A DNA stretch of 64,000 nucleotides from Mycolicibacterium boenickei (GCF_010731295.1 NZ_AP022579.1:5518001-5582000); one strand, 5' to 3'; shown: positions 41,664 to 51,143, counted from the stretch's first letter. The notes: a model not told the origin generated them from the letters alone. A program made the numbers and translations.

Positions 41664-42667
41664 TTCACGACTTGTACGTCAGCGACGTCACGCTGCGTGA
41701 CGGCATGCACGCAGTACGCCACCAGTACAGCCTCGACCAGGCGACCACCATTGCCGCTGCCCTCGATACGGCCGGGGTGGGTTCCATCGAGGTCGCCCAC
41801 GGCGACGGTCTCGGTGGATCGAGTTGCGTCTACGGCTTCGGGGCGCACACCGACCTGGAGTGGATCGAAGCGGTCGCCGCGGTCGTGTGCAACGCCCGGG
41901 TCGCCACGCTGCTGTTGCCCGGGATCGGCAGCGTGCACAACCTCAAGGACGCCCACCGCGCCGGCGCGTCCGTCGTGCGCGTCGCCACGCACTGCACCGA
42001 AGCCGACATCTCGGCCCAGCACATCGCTGCCGCAAGGGATCTCGGAATGGACACGGTCGGCTTCCTGATGATGAGCCACATGGCCACACCGGCGGAGCTG
42101 GCCGGGCAAGCCGAACTCATGGAAAGCTACGGGGCCACCTGCGTTTACGTCGTCGACTCCGGCGGCGCGATGACCATGCGCGATGTCGCCGACCGGGTCG
42201 ATGCGCTCCGCGAGGCCCTGTCCCCCACCACCGAGATCGGCATTCATGCCCATCACAATCTGTCGCTGGGCGTGGCCAACTCGATCGTCGCAGTGGAGCA
42301 CGGCGCCAACCGGGTCGACGCTTCGCTGACCGGCATGGGCGCCGGGGCCGGTAATGCCCCGCTCGAGGTGTTCATCGCGGCCGCCGACAAACTGGGCTGG
42401 CTGCACGGCTGCGACCTGCACGCGCTCGAGGACGCTGCCGATGACATCGTGCGCCCGTTGCAGGACCGTCCGGTCCGGGTCGACCGCGAAACCCTCACCC
42501 TCGGATACGCCGGCGTGTACTCGAGTTTCCTGCGTCACGCCGAGGTCGCCGCGGAACGCTACGGCGTCGACGCGCGCTCATTGCTCGAAGAGGCGGGCCG
42601 CCGGGGCATGGTCGGCGGCCAGGAGGACATGCTCGTCGACATCGCGCTCGATCTCACCGCGTCATGA
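41660..42667 (+). CDS. mhpE: 4-hydroxy-2-oxovalerate aldolase, MhpE/HsaF-like
   Basis: 335 residues. DRE-TIM barrel: [15 protein letters not shown] (9-23) has the catalytic Arg13, Asp14 and His17 (equivalents of Arg17/Asp18/His21 in DmpG). The Mn-binding His pair is in [12 protein letters not shown], and [16 protein letters not shown] follows. The C-terminal communication domain pairs with the dehydrogenase. It splits 4-hydroxy-2-oxoacids to pyruvate and an aldehyde that passes to the dehydrogenase. The preceding pathway enzyme, the pentadienoate hydratase, is not encoded in the window. Confidence 0.93.
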   Translation: MIHDLYVSDVTLRDGMHAVRHQYSLDQATTIAAALDTAGVGSIEVAHGDGLGGSSCVYGFGAHTDLEWIEAVAAVVCNARVATLLLPGIGSVHNLKDAHRAGASVVRVATHCTEADISAQHIAAARDLGMDTVGFLMMSHMATPAELAGQAELMESYGATCVYVVDSGGAMTMRDVADRVDALREALSPTTEIGIHAHHNLSLGVANSIVAVEHGANRVDASLTGMGAGAGNAPLEVFIAAADKLGWLHGCDLHALEDAADDIVRPLQDRPVRVDRETLTLGYAGVYSSFLRHAEVAAERYGVDARSLLEEAGRRGMVGGQEDMLVDIALDLTAS

Positions 42668-42712
42668 GAATGCCTCGGGCACGGACATCGCACCATCCGT
42701 AGTCTGGACCGG

Positions 42713-43615
42713 GTGAGCGTGCGGGGATGGCTGTTGTTGGGCGCCATGAGCCTCATCTGGGGTATCCCGTACCTGCTGATCAAGATCGCTGTCGAGGGTG
42801 TCTCGGTGCCCGTGCTGGTCCTGGCCCGCACCGCCGTCGGCGCGGCCGTGCTGCTGCCGCTGGTGATGTCGCGCGCCGCCTGGGAGCCGGTGCTGCGGCA
42901 CTGGCGGCCGGTGCTGGCCTTCGCGTTCTTCGAGATCATCGCGGCATGGTTCCTGCTGTCGGACGCCGAACGCCACCTGAGCAGCTCGCTGACGGGTCTG
43001 CTGATCGCGACCGCCCCGATCATCGCCGCGGTGCTCGACCGGCTCACGGGTGGAGAACGGTTGAGCGCCAAGCGGATCACCGGCCTCGGTGTCGGGCTGG
43101 CCGGGGTGGCGGTGCTCGCGGGCCCCGGTCTCGCCGGTGGGCACGGCTGGCCGATCGCCGAAGTTCTGCTGGTGGCAACCTGTTACGCGATCGCTCCGCT
43201 GATCGCCGCGCGGTATCTGGGTGACGTCCCGACCCTTCCGCTGACGGCGGCATGCCTGACGGTCGCGGCCCTGATCTACACCACCCCGGCGCTGCTGACC
43301 TGGCCCGACCAGATGCCGTCGCGACGCGTGCTGATCGCGCTGACGGCACTCGCCGTGATCTGCACCGCGCTGGCGTTCGTGGTGTTCTTCGCGCTGATCC
43401 GCGAAGTCGGAGGCGCACGGGCGCTGGTGTTCACCTACGTCAACCCGGCCGTTGCCCTGGCCGCCGGCGTGATCGTGCTCGGTGAGCCGCTGACCGTGTA
43501 CAACGTCGCCGGGCTGGCATTGATCCTCGCCGGTTCGATCCTGGCGACCCGCACCTCACGCGACCCCGACCCGCAGATCGAACCCGAGGAAGTCAGCCGC
43601 GCAGGCCCGCGCTGA
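42713..43615 (+). CDS. EamA/DMT family transporter
   Basis: 300 residues, about ten hydrophobic segments arranged as two EamA repeats (RGWLLLGAMSLIWGIPYLLIK at the N-terminus; WPIAEVLLVATCYAIAPLIAARY beginning the second half). The repeat signature ALVFTYVNPAVALAAGVIVLGEPL is near the C-terminus. It is an inner-membrane metabolite exporter or importer of unknown substrate. It begins 45 bases after the aldolase, so it may share its transcript. Its 3' end overlaps the FprB gene tail-to-tail by 23 bases. Confidence 0.9.
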   Translation: MSVRGWLLLGAMSLIWGIPYLLIKIAVEGVSVPVLVLARTAVGAAVLLPLVMSRAAWEPVLRHWRPVLAFAFFEIIAAWFLLSDAERHLSSSLTGLLIATAPIIAAVLDRLTGGERLSAKRITGLGVGLAGVAVLAGPGLAGGHGWPIAEVLLVATCYAIAPLIAARYLGDVPTLPLTAACLTVAALIYTTPALLTWPDQMPSRRVLIALTALAVICTALAFVVFFALIREVGGARALVFTYVNPAVALAAGVIVLGEPLTVYNVAGLALILAGSILATRTSRDPDPQIEPEEVSRAGPR

Positions 43616-45191
43616 GCATCTCCTCGATCGACACGAACTTCACCCGGGGCCGGGCCGCCTGCACACCGCGGTCCCGTTCGGCGGCGTCGATCGCGCGCCA
43701 CCCCGGCCACCCCACCGGCTCGGCGCCCCGGCCGGCCAACAGCGCGTCGAGGGACTCGCGGCCCGCGACCTCACGGGTCAGCAGGCCCGCGTCGAAATCC
43801 GCCCACAGCTGCGCGACGGTCTGCTCGGCGCACAGCCGATTCGTGCCGATCACTCCGCGGGGTCCGCGTTTGATCCACCCGGTCACGTAGGTGCCGGGCA
43901 CCGGAGCATCGTCGACGACGCGACCCGCCTCGTTGGGCACCGTCCCGGAGTCCTCGTCGTAGGGCAGTCCGGCGACGGGCGCGCCGCGATAACCGATCGA
44001 CCGCAGGATCAGCGGCGTCTGGATCACTTCGGTCCCCCGCTCGCCGGCGATCTCCAGGCCTTCGGCGCGGTCGGCGCCGAGGATGGCGAGCGGGGTGACA
44101 CCGAAGCGGAACACCACCTGCTTGTTGCCGGGGGTCGGGTTGCGCTGCGCATATTCACGGGCGATGGCGAGCTTGAATGAGGTTTCGACGTCGTCGTGCT
44201 CGTCATCGGCAGGAAGATCCGCGGGGTCGATGATCACGTCGACCCCGTCGAGGTGCCCCAGGGCCAGGAACTCCCCCGCCGAGAACGCCGCGTGCCCGAT
44301 ATCGCGGCGGGCCAGGATCACCACCTCCCGGATTGCACTGTCGGCCAACGCATCCAGGGTGTGCTGGGCGATATCGGTGGCAGCCAGCGCGGCCCGGTCC
44401 GTCAACAGCACCCGGGCGACATCGAGGGCGACATTGCCGTTGCCGACGATGACCGCACGCTCGCCCGACAGGTCGAACCGGTGCGCGGCGTGGTCGGGGT
44501 GGCCGTTGTACCAACCGACGAACTCGGCTGCGGCGTGGTGCCCGATGAGGTCCTCGCCTTCGATTCCCAAGCGCCGGCTGGTGGCCGCACCCACCGCGTA
44601 GATCACCGCGTGGTGATGGGCCAGCAGCTCGTCGTGGTTGATGGTGCGGCCGACCTCGACGTTGAAATGGCTGGCGAACCGCGGATTGGTGAACACCCGC
44701 TCGAACATGTCGACGACCGACTTGGTGTGCTGATGATCGGGCGCCACGCCGGCCCGGATCAATCCGAACGGCGTGGGCAGCCGCTCGAACAGGTTGATCT
44801 CCACCCCGTCCACACCGATCAGCTCGGCGGCGGCATAGCAGGCCGCCGGCCCGGATCCGACGATCGCGACCCGCAGCGATCCCGGTTCGATGCGTGCGCG
44901 GGAGGCGGCCACCGGTATGGACGCCGGCTCAAGCGGATGGCGCTCGAAATAGGCGGCGTTGAGCTCCTTGAACCGCTGCAGTTCGCCGGGCAGGTCCTCT
45001 TCGTAGTGGATCGCGCCGACCGGGCACTCCTCGAAGCAGGCCCCGCAGTCGATGCACGATTCCGGATCGATGTAGAGCATCTCGGCAGACGCTGATTCCA
45101 GCCCGTCCTCAGCCGGCCGGATGCAGTCCACCGGGCACACCGGAACACAGCTGGCGTCCTTGCAGCAGTTCTGCGTGATCACGTAAGCCAT
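43593..45191 (-). CDS. fprB: ferredoxin - ferredoxin/NADP reductase fusion (FprB-like)
   Basis: 532 residues from ATG 45191, with GGGGAGG 4 bases upstream. The N-terminal ferredoxin has Cys9/10, 15, 19, 23 and 46, 49, 52, 56 (CIDCGACFEECP), enough for two Fe-S clusters. The reductase starts about 105: VAIVGSGPAACYAAAEL (FAD) and VIVGNGNVALDVARVLL (NADP), ending with SIGYRG and GWIKRGPRGVIGTN typical of adrenodoxin-reductase-like enzymes. It resembles M. tuberculosis FprB. It supplies electrons, for example to P450s or Rieske enzymes. A GGACA-N2-TGTCC palindrome stands 35 bases upstream. Confidence 0.93.
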   Translation of the reverse strand: MAYVITQNCCKDASCVPVCPVDCIRPAEDGLESASAEMLYIDPESCIDCGACFEECPVGAIHYEEDLPGELQRFKELNAAYFERHPLEPASIPVAASRARIEPGSLRVAIVGSGPAACYAAAELIGVDGVEINLFERLPTPFGLIRAGVAPDHQHTKSVVDMFERVFTNPRFASHFNVEVGRTINHDELLAHHHAVIYAVGAATSRRLGIEGEDLIGHHAAAEFVGWYNGHPDHAAHRFDLSGERAVIVGNGNVALDVARVLLTDRAALAATDIAQHTLDALADSAIREVVILARRDIGHAAFSAGEFLALGHLDGVDVIIDPADLPADDEHDDVETSFKLAIAREYAQRNPTPGNKQVVFRFGVTPLAILGADRAEGLEIAGERGTEVIQTPLILRSIGYRGAPVAGLPYDEDSGTVPNEAGRVVDDAPVPGTYVTGWIKRGPRGVIGTNRLCAEQTVAQLWADFDAGLLTREVAGRESLDALLAGRGAEPVGWPGWRAIDAAERDRGVQAARPRVKFVSIEEMLSAGLRG

Positions 45192-45226
45192 CGGACCTCC
45201 CCTTTCAGATCTGCACAAATCCTACT

Positions 45227-45238
45227 GGACACCTGTCC
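45227..45238. promoter_or_regulatory. operator-like palindrome upstream of the FprB gene
   Basis: GGACA-CC-TGTCC at 45227-45238, 36 bases before the leftward start. The same arms recur at 45369 over the divergent TetR start. A shared TetR site is the natural reading. Confidence 0.65.
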
Positions 45239-45368
45239 GGTTTATCGATTCGAAAACCACAGCGATCCGCCTACCAGCGCACGAACTGCCGAAATGACAG
45301 AACAAAAAATGTGTTGATACAGGCAGTTTCATCCGACGATTGCGGATCGTTACGCCGATCTATATCTT

Positions 45369-45380
45369 GGACACATGTCC
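45369..45380. promoter_or_regulatory. operator-like palindrome over the TetR start codon
   Basis: GGACA-CA-TGTCC at 45369-45380 includes the ATG at 45375. Binding there would block its own gene directly. Confidence 0.6.
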
Positions 45381-45953
45381 AGGCCAGCGGTGGCTACGGT
45401 CACTCGCCTACGAGACGCACACGGTCAGCGCGTCCGCACGCACCGCCGTGTCTTCGGTGCGGCCACGCAACTTCTCGATGCGCACAACGTCATCTCGGTG
45501 CCGGCGCTGGCCGCACGCGCGAAGATGGCGCCCGCAGCTCTCTACGCGCATTTCCCGTCCATCGAGGTGGTCTTCGCCGAGCTGTACCTGGATCGGGTCA
45601 TTCAGCTGCCCCTCGTCATCGATCCCGCGGCCAGACCCACCAGCCGCGTCACCGAGCAACTCACCGCGCTCACGCTGCTGATGGCCGATGAGCCGCGATT
45701 GGCCCGAGCCTGCACCCAGGCGCTGATGAGCACCGACGACGACGTGGTCGAGGACGTCCGCTCCCGGATCGCTGCCGAGGTCAACCGCCGGATCTCCACG
45801 GCTCTGGGCGGCGGAGCCTGGCCGGAAGTACTCGCCACCCTGGAGGCGGTGTTCTGGGGAGCGCTGTTGCAGGCACAAACCGGTGCGATGAGCTACCGGC
45901 AGATGGCCCGCCAGCTCGAGACCATGGTGTCGCTGATCGTCCCCGGGGGATGA
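45375..45953 (+). CDS. TetR family regulator, divergent from the FprB gene
   Basis: 192 residues. The N-terminal HTH is recognisable though diverged: RVFGAATQLLDAHNVISVPALAARAKMAPAALYAHFPSIEVVFAELYLDRV. The helical ligand domain follows. No ribosome-binding site precedes ATG 45375, so the transcript may be leaderless, or a GTG at 45390 may be used. The start codon lies within a palindrome that also occurs upstream of the FprB gene, so control of the redox partner gene and itself is inferred. Confidence 0.78.
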   Translation: MSRPAVATVTRLRDAHGQRVRTHRRVFGAATQLLDAHNVISVPALAARAKMAPAALYAHFPSIEVVFAELYLDRVIQLPLVIDPAARPTSRVTEQLTALTLLMADEPRLARACTQALMSTDDDVVEDVRSRIAAEVNRRISTALGGGAWPEVLATLEAVFWGALLQAQTGAMSYRQMARQLETMVSLIVPGG

Positions 45954-45961
45954 ATCGGGCT

Positions 45962-45990
45962 GTGGTTCACCAGATGCCCGACGGAACCAC
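45962..45990. terminator. hairpin between convergent genes
   Basis: GTGGTTC (45962-45968) pairs with GAACCAC (45984-45990). It lies between the TetR stop (45953) and the leftward hydrolase stop (46023), so it is a plausible shared terminator. Weak stem. Confidence 0.45.
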
Positions 45991-46022
45991 CCAGGCGGGC
46001 TCGAAATCCAGCACTGAGGCAC

Positions 46023-47684
46023 TCACGCCATCGCAGCCAACCAACCCCGGTACTCGGTGATGTCCCGTCCATGCGCGGGAGCGATGTGGTCACAACCGAA
46101 ACCGGTGATCCAGCGGCCGTCGTCGAGCTCCACCTTTCCGAGCAGCATCGGCGCAGGCAACTCGGCCAGGAACTCCCCCAGCGCGGCCGGGGACAACAGC
46201 CACCGTTCACCCACGATCGGTGCCCCGCCCTCGTCAACACGGGTCAGTCCCGGCTTGGGGGGAACCGTGTCGAGGGCATAGAGGCGGTAGTGCGGCGCGG
46301 TGGTGATGGGCCCGGCCCACCGTGCACCCCGGCCGGTGAGCTGATGCTCCAGCGGCTGCCCGCGCAAGTGCGCGCCGAACACCGCGAGCTCGGTCAGCGG
46401 TGCGCCGCCCGATTCGGGCCAGGTCTCGGTTGACGGCACATCGAGGAACCGAGCCGCCAGATCCGCGATGACGCCGTCGTGGAATCCCGGTGCCAGCAGG
46501 GTGATTCCGAACTGCGCGCCATCGGACACCGTGCCGGCGGGAACCGCGATCGCACACATGTCGAACAGGTTGCAGAAGTTTGTGTACCGGCCCATCCGGG
46601 AGTTCACCGCGACCGGGTCCGCCGCCACCGCGTCGATGCGCGGATGCTCAGGAGCCGTCGGGACCATCAGCGCGTGGCAGTCCCCGAGCTCTGCCAAGGC
46701 GATGCGACGCAATTCCTCCACCCGCCGCCGGTCTCGCAGCAGGTCTGCCGCCGAGTACGTTCCGGCCGCGGTGACGATAGCCGCCACGGTCGGGTCCAGC
46801 TTCGCATCGGGACCGGCCGTGCTGACGAACTCTCCCACCGCGTCCCATCTTTCGGCGACCAACGCGCCGTTGTAGAGAAGGCCGGCCGCGGCGAAGAAGT
46901 CGTCCATCGGGATCGGTACCGTATCGAATCCGGCAGCCTTCGCCTGCCGCACGGCCTCACCGAACGCGGCCTGCCACGCGTCGTCGAGCCCGGTCAAGGT
47001 CTCCGGGATGGCGATTCTGGGCGTCACCGGCGCCGCGAAGGGCACGTCAGCCGGCCACTGGCGTTGCGGTGCACCGGCAGTCATCACGGCCATCGCCGAC
47101 TGGGCCGTGGCCAGGTCGGCAGCGAATATCGTCACGCAGTCATAGCTCGCACATGCCGGGACGACGCCCTCGGTGGAGACGAGGCCGACCGTGGCCTTGA
47201 TTCCGACGATGCCCTGCAGTCCGGCCGGAACGCGACCCGACCCTGCGGTGTCGGTGCCGATGGCGATGTCGGCGAAACCGAGCGCAACGGCCACCGCCGA
47301 CCCTGAACTCGAACCGCCGGATATGTAGTCCGGACGACGGGAATCCCGCACGGCGCCATAGGGACTGCGGGTCCCGACCAATCCGGTGGCGAACTGGTCG
47401 AGGTTGGTCTTGCCGATGACGACAGCACCGGCGGCCTTGAGAGCGGTCACCGCCGGTGCGTCGGCATCGGGAATATAGCTGAAATCTGGGCACGCCGCAG
47501 TGGTCGGTATCCCGGCCACGTCGACGTTGTCCTTGACGGCGAGCACCAAACCGGCCAGTGGGCCGTCATCGGCAAGCGCAGCGCGGTGGTCGTCCTCTAC
47601 CTCGGCCTGCGGGCGCAGGTGGATGAACACTTCGTCGCGTCCACTGGCTTCGATGCTCCGATAGATCTGGGCGATCTTGCTCAC
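46023..47684 (-). CDS. atzF: allophanate hydrolase (AtzF-like)
   Basis: 553 residues from GTG 47684, with AAAGGAG 5 bases upstream. The amidase-signature N-terminal domain has the Ser-cis-Ser-Lys triad: K51 in VKDNVDVAG, cis-Ser in GGSSSGSA (123-130), and nucleophile S149 in TDTAGSGRVPA. A C-terminal AtzF domain (about 450-553, PLTELAVFGAHLRGQPL and GKVELDDGRWITGF) distinguishes it from general amidases. It hydrolyses allophanate to ammonia and CO2. It is the last gene of the nitrogen operon, with a 4-base overlap with the carboxyltransferase gene. Confidence 0.93.
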   Translation of the reverse strand: MSKIAQIYRSIEASGRDEVFIHLRPQAEVEDDHRAALADDGPLAGLVLAVKDNVDVAGIPTTAACPDFSYIPDADAPAVTALKAAGAVVIGKTNLDQFATGLVGTRSPYGAVRDSRRPDYISGGSSSGSAVAVALGFADIAIGTDTAGSGRVPAGLQGIVGIKATVGLVSTEGVVPACASYDCVTIFAADLATAQSAMAVMTAGAPQRQWPADVPFAAPVTPRIAIPETLTGLDDAWQAAFGEAVRQAKAAGFDTVPIPMDDFFAAAGLLYNGALVAERWDAVGEFVSTAGPDAKLDPTVAAIVTAAGTYSAADLLRDRRRVEELRRIALAELGDCHALMVPTAPEHPRIDAVAADPVAVNSRMGRYTNFCNLFDMCAIAVPAGTVSDGAQFGITLLAPGFHDGVIADLAARFLDVPSTETWPESGGAPLTELAVFGAHLRGQPLEHQLTGRGARWAGPITTAPHYRLYALDTVPPKPGLTRVDEGGAPIVGERWLLSPAALGEFLAELPAPMLLGKVELDDGRWITGFGCDHIAPAHGRDITEYRGWLAAMA

Positions 47685-49702
47685 GCAGACTCCTTTCGTG
47701 CGAATTCTCCTGCTGCTGCCCAACGCTCGCGCTCCTCGGACCGTGCCGCCTCCATCGCGGCGCGGGTCGCGGCGATGTCCTCGGCATTGGCGGCGAGGAA
47801 CTCGTCGTGCTCGGCCAGTGAGAACGTTCCGTCGGTGATCTCGACATGACCACGGCCCGCGGCCATGTCGGCCCGCAGGTCCAGTAGCTCGTCGGCGGAC
47901 ACCGGATACCACTGGATTCGATCGAAAAACCGCAACAGCCAAGGGTGTTCGGGATCGAATCCCTGGGCCGTCAGTGGGTGACGGTGGTTCCAGATCTGGG
48001 TGGTGCGGCCGACGAACTGGTATCCGCCCGGCCCCTCCATCCCGTAGATGCACAGGTAGGCCCCGCCGATGCCGACCGCGTTCTCCGGCGTCCAGGTCCG
48101 GGCCGGGTTGTATTTGGTGGTCACCAGGCGGTGCCGCGGATCCAGCGGCGTGGCAACCGGAGCTCCGAGATACACGTCACCGAGGCCAAGCACCAGATAG
48201 TCGGCGTCATAGACGATTCGGTGCACGTCGTCGACCGAGGCCAGGCCGTTCATCCGCCGGATGAACTCGATGTTCCACGGGCACCACGGCGCGTCGGCGC
48301 GTACACCGTGCATGTAGCGTTCGATTGCCTCCCGGGTCGACGGGTCATCCCAGCTGAGCGGCAACCGTACGGTCCGGCTGGGCACCACGAGGTCCTGCGC
48401 GGCAGGCAGCGAGGCCTCGAGCTCAGCCAGCAGCGGCACCAGCCTCGACTGCGGAAGCCGGGCCGGGTCCACCTTGACCTGCAGCGAACGGATTCCGGGC
48501 GTGAGGTCGATCAGCCCGTCCGGCCGATGCTGTTCCAGCGCGTGGTGCAGGGCATGCGCACGGGCTCGCAATGCCAGGTCCAGTCGCATCTCGCCGTACT
48601 CGACCAGGACGTTGTCGTCTCCGATCCGGCGGTAGGTGACGGTGGTGCTGCCGTCCGATGAGGTTGTGCCGGAGATGATTCCGTCGTCCTCGTCGCCTCC
48701 TGGCGAGAACACCGCCGGGATGGAGGCACGCCGGGCCGGGCCGACGGTGCCCGGTGCCGGTGCCGCCGACGCGCGGACCGGCACGAACCGGATGGTGGCG
48801 CCGGGGGCGAGCTGACCCAGTTTCCAGCGGTCGGCGGCGGTGACGGTGACCGGGCAGACGAAACCGCCGAGGCTCGGGCCATCGGGACCGAGCAGGATCG
48901 GGGTATCCCCGGTGAAGTCGAGCGAACCCACCGAATAGGCGTTGTCGTGAATGTTCGACGGATGCAGCCCGGCTTCCCCGCCGTCGGGGCGGGCCCATTC
49001 CGGCTTCGGCCCGATCAGTCGCACACCGGTGCGGTCGGAGTTGAAGTGCACCTCGTAGTCGTGATCGAGCAGCGTGCCGATGTCGTTGCGCGTGAAGAAC
49101 TCCGGCGCGGAGTGCGGGCCGACGGTCACCGCGATGTACCAGTGGCTGCCGATGGCCGGTTGTTCCTCGAACAGGATGCGCCGGCGGACACCGCCCACGG
49201 CGTCGCGGGTTTCCAGCTTGTCCCCCACCGTCAGCGTCCGGCCCTCGTGGCCGCCGAACCGGCCCAGGGTGAATGTCGATGCGCTGCCCAGGTATTCGTC
49301 GGCTTGGAGGCCACCCTCGACCGCGATGTAGATCCGCAGACCCGGGCCGTCGACCATCCCCACGTCAAGGATCTGACCGGCCTCGACCAGGACCGGCACC
49401 CACTGCGCGACCCGCGCCCCGTCGACGGTCACCGGCGCGGGCGCGCCCGTGACGCATACCCAGGTGTCGGTGTCGAACCGTAACGCCGGTCCGCCCATCG
49501 TGGCCTCCAGACCGGGCGCGCCCTCCGGATTGCCGACCGCGATGTTGGCGAGCCGGAAGGACACGTCGTCCATCGGTCCCGACGGCGGCACCCCGATCTG
49601 CCAGTACCCCGTCCGGCCCGGCCAATCCTGGACCGTGGTGGCCATTCCGGGCCGAACGATCTCCAGGGTGCGCACGCGAGGATCTGAAGAAGACTCCCTC
49701 AT
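47681..49702 (-). CDS. urea/guanidine carboxylase carboxyltransferase portion (KipA-KipI type), no biotin domains
   Basis: 673 residues. The first half is the CT_A_B (KipA-like) domain: LEIVRPGMATTVQDWPGRTGYWQIGVPPSGPMD at 13-45, LHPSNIHDNAYSVGSLDFTGDTPILLGPDGPS about 265-296. The second half (about 360-600) is CT_C_D (KipI-like): LVEYGEMRLDLALR, LTPGIRSLQVKVD, GLGDVYLGAPVATPLDPRHRLVTTKYNPARTWTP region and GIGGAYLCIYGMEGPGGYQFVGRT region. A full carboxylase (about 1200 residues) also has an N-terminal biotin carboxylase and a C-terminal biotin carrier; neither is here or elsewhere in the window. It is coupled by 4-base overlaps on both sides. Confidence 0.88.
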   Translation of the reverse strand: MRESSSDPRVRTLEIVRPGMATTVQDWPGRTGYWQIGVPPSGPMDDVSFRLANIAVGNPEGAPGLEATMGGPALRFDTDTWVCVTGAPAPVTVDGARVAQWVPVLVEAGQILDVGMVDGPGLRIYIAVEGGLQADEYLGSASTFTLGRFGGHEGRTLTVGDKLETRDAVGGVRRRILFEEQPAIGSHWYIAVTVGPHSAPEFFTRNDIGTLLDHDYEVHFNSDRTGVRLIGPKPEWARPDGGEAGLHPSNIHDNAYSVGSLDFTGDTPILLGPDGPSLGGFVCPVTVTAADRWKLGQLAPGATIRFVPVRASAAPAPGTVGPARRASIPAVFSPGGDEDDGIISGTTSSDGSTTVTYRRIGDDNVLVEYGEMRLDLALRARAHALHHALEQHRPDGLIDLTPGIRSLQVKVDPARLPQSRLVPLLAELEASLPAAQDLVVPSRTVRLPLSWDDPSTREAIERYMHGVRADAPWCPWNIEFIRRMNGLASVDDVHRIVYDADYLVLGLGDVYLGAPVATPLDPRHRLVTTKYNPARTWTPENAVGIGGAYLCIYGMEGPGGYQFVGRTTQIWNHRHPLTAQGFDPEHPWLLRFFDRIQWYPVSADELLDLRADMAAGRGHVEITDGTFSLAEHDEFLAANAEDIAATRAAMEAARSEERERWAAAGEFARKESA

Positions 49703-50319
49703 GGGCGCGTCACGATCATTCGCACGGCCGTCGGGTCAAACCCGTTGCAGGGGTTGTTGATCTGCGGGCAGTTCGACACCAGGACCAGGGTGTCGATCTC
49801 GGCGCGCAGTGACACTGTCTTGCCTGGCGCCGATAGTCCGTCGACGATGCCCAGCGAGCCGTCGGGGTCCACCGGGACGTTCATGAAGAAGTTGATGTTG
49901 CTGACAACGTCGGCCTTGGTCAGCCCCCAGCGGGCGCCTTCGCCGATGAAGTTCTCCACGCAGGCGTGCTGGTGTTTGGTGTGGTGCCCGTAGCGCAGGG
50001 TGTTCGATTCCTGCGAGCAGGCCCCGCCGAGGGTGTCGTGGTTGCCGACCTCGTCGTCGACGATGGTCAGCATCGCCGCACCGTCGCTGTCGCGCAGCAC
50101 CGATCCGGTGGTCAGGAAGATATTGCCCTGCGCCGCGATCGTGGCCGGTGCGCTGTAGCGCACGGTGTGATCGTCGGCTCCGTAGAACAGGGTGTCCACA
50201 GCCTGGTTGCCGTGCAGGTCGACGATGGTGAGCACGTCGCCGGCACGCACGACCTTCGACCACGGGGCGCGGGGCGCGACGATTTCATCGACAACGGTGT
50301 GGGCGGCGGTGATGGTCAT
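49699..50319 (-). CDS. urea-amidolyase-associated protein 2 (DUF1989; carboxyguanidine deiminase subunit candidate)
   Basis: 206 residues. DUF1989 features: WSKVVRAGDVLTIVDLHGNQAVDTLFY (20-46), YSAPATIAAQGNIFLTTGSVLRSD-type segment (about 55-77), the conserved Cys-Ser-Gln-Glu-Ser-Asn (CSQESNTLRYG, 101-111), HACVENF, NFFMNVPVDPDG and SNCPQINNPCNGF. It probably pairs with the following DUF1989 protein; such pairs were shown in other bacteria to deiminate carboxyguanidine to allophanate. With carboxyltransferase and allophanate hydrolase beside it, guanidine use is the best reading. 4-base overlaps on both sides. Confidence 0.88.
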   Translation of the reverse strand: MTITAAHTVVDEIVAPRAPWSKVVRAGDVLTIVDLHGNQAVDTLFYGADDHTVRYSAPATIAAQGNIFLTTGSVLRDSDGAAMLTIVDDEVGNHDTLGGACSQESNTLRYGHHTKHQHACVENFIGEGARWGLTKADVVSNINFFMNVPVDPDGSLGIVDGLSAPGKTVSLRAEIDTLVLVSNCPQINNPCNGFDPTAVRMIVTRP

Positions 50320-51143
50320 CGGGCACTCCAGACGTCTTCGGAATTCAGGTAGGCACGTTGGTATTCGGGATCGCGCTCGCCGACCGTGGCATCGATCTCG
50401 GCCAGGTCGCCGGGGGCCGACCAGGCCAGCACCTCGAGCGAGCCGACGGTGAACTGCGGCGCCGGATCCAACGGATGCGCAGTGTTGGCGATCGCCACGA
50501 TCAGCGGGAGATGGATGATCAGCTCGACGGCGGTACCGGCGCCGGCCGATCCGGTGGAAACCAGTGCGCCGTCGGATTCGACCCGCACGCCGTGGAAGAA
50601 CGACAGGCTCGGCGCCACGTCGCGTCGGGTCAGTCCATTCTTGAGAGCGGCCAGCACGAGCAGTTCACGTCCCGCTGGACTGGCCGACTCCACCTCGCCC
50701 GCACCGTATTTGGCCGTATTGCCGGACAGGGTCGTGGTGCCGCACAGCGCGTCATGGTGACCCGAGGTGTCCGACCCCAGGGTGGCCAGCACGCGTCCCT
50801 GGTCGCTGAGCAGCGGATGGCCTGCCGAAAGGTAGGCCTGCCAGGGCACTTTCACGGTGTCGGCGACGTTGAGTCGTTCCCAGGGCGCGTCGGCGCGCCA
50901 CAGCAGCAGGTGGGCACACGCGGTGCCGTCCAGGTCGCGCAGGCGCAGCCGGGTGCCGCGGGCCAGCACCTTGCTCGTGTAGCGGCCGCCGGGAACCGTT
51001 TCGGCCCAGGTCAATTGCTCGGATGGAACACCCTGCGGCGGTGTGGGCCACTTCGACGCCGGTACGACGGGCATCGAGTCGGTGATGGTGCCGGCCTGCG
51101 CCCGGGCATGGTCGCGGGCGCCGGCGGTGGTCGCGGTGGTCAT
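50316..51143 (-). CDS. urea-amidolyase-associated protein 1 (DUF1989; carboxyguanidine deiminase subunit candidate)
   Basis: 275 residues. The second DUF1989 member: GGRYTSKVLARGTRLRLRDLDGTACAHLLLWRAD (52-85), LSAGHPLLSDQGRVLATLGSDTSGHHDALCGTTT region (106-138), LSFFHGVRVESDGAL and IIHLPLIVAIANTAHPLDP. It resembles the preceding gene in fold but is longer and lacks the CSQESN motif, so the two are probably unlike subunits of one enzyme. It lies one base after the permease stop and overlaps its partner by 4 bases. Confidence 0.87.
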   Translation of the reverse strand: MTTATTAGARDHARAQAGTITDSMPVVPASKWPTPPQGVPSEQLTWAETVPGGRYTSKVLARGTRLRLRDLDGTACAHLLLWRADAPWERLNVADTVKVPWQAYLSAGHPLLSDQGRVLATLGSDTSGHHDALCGTTTLSGNTAKYGAGEVESASPAGRELLVLAALKNGLTRRDVAPSLSFFHGVRVESDGALVSTGSAGAGTAVELIIHLPLIVAIANTAHPLDPAPQFTVGSLEVLAWSAPGDLAEIDATVGERDPEYQRAYLNSEDVWSAR

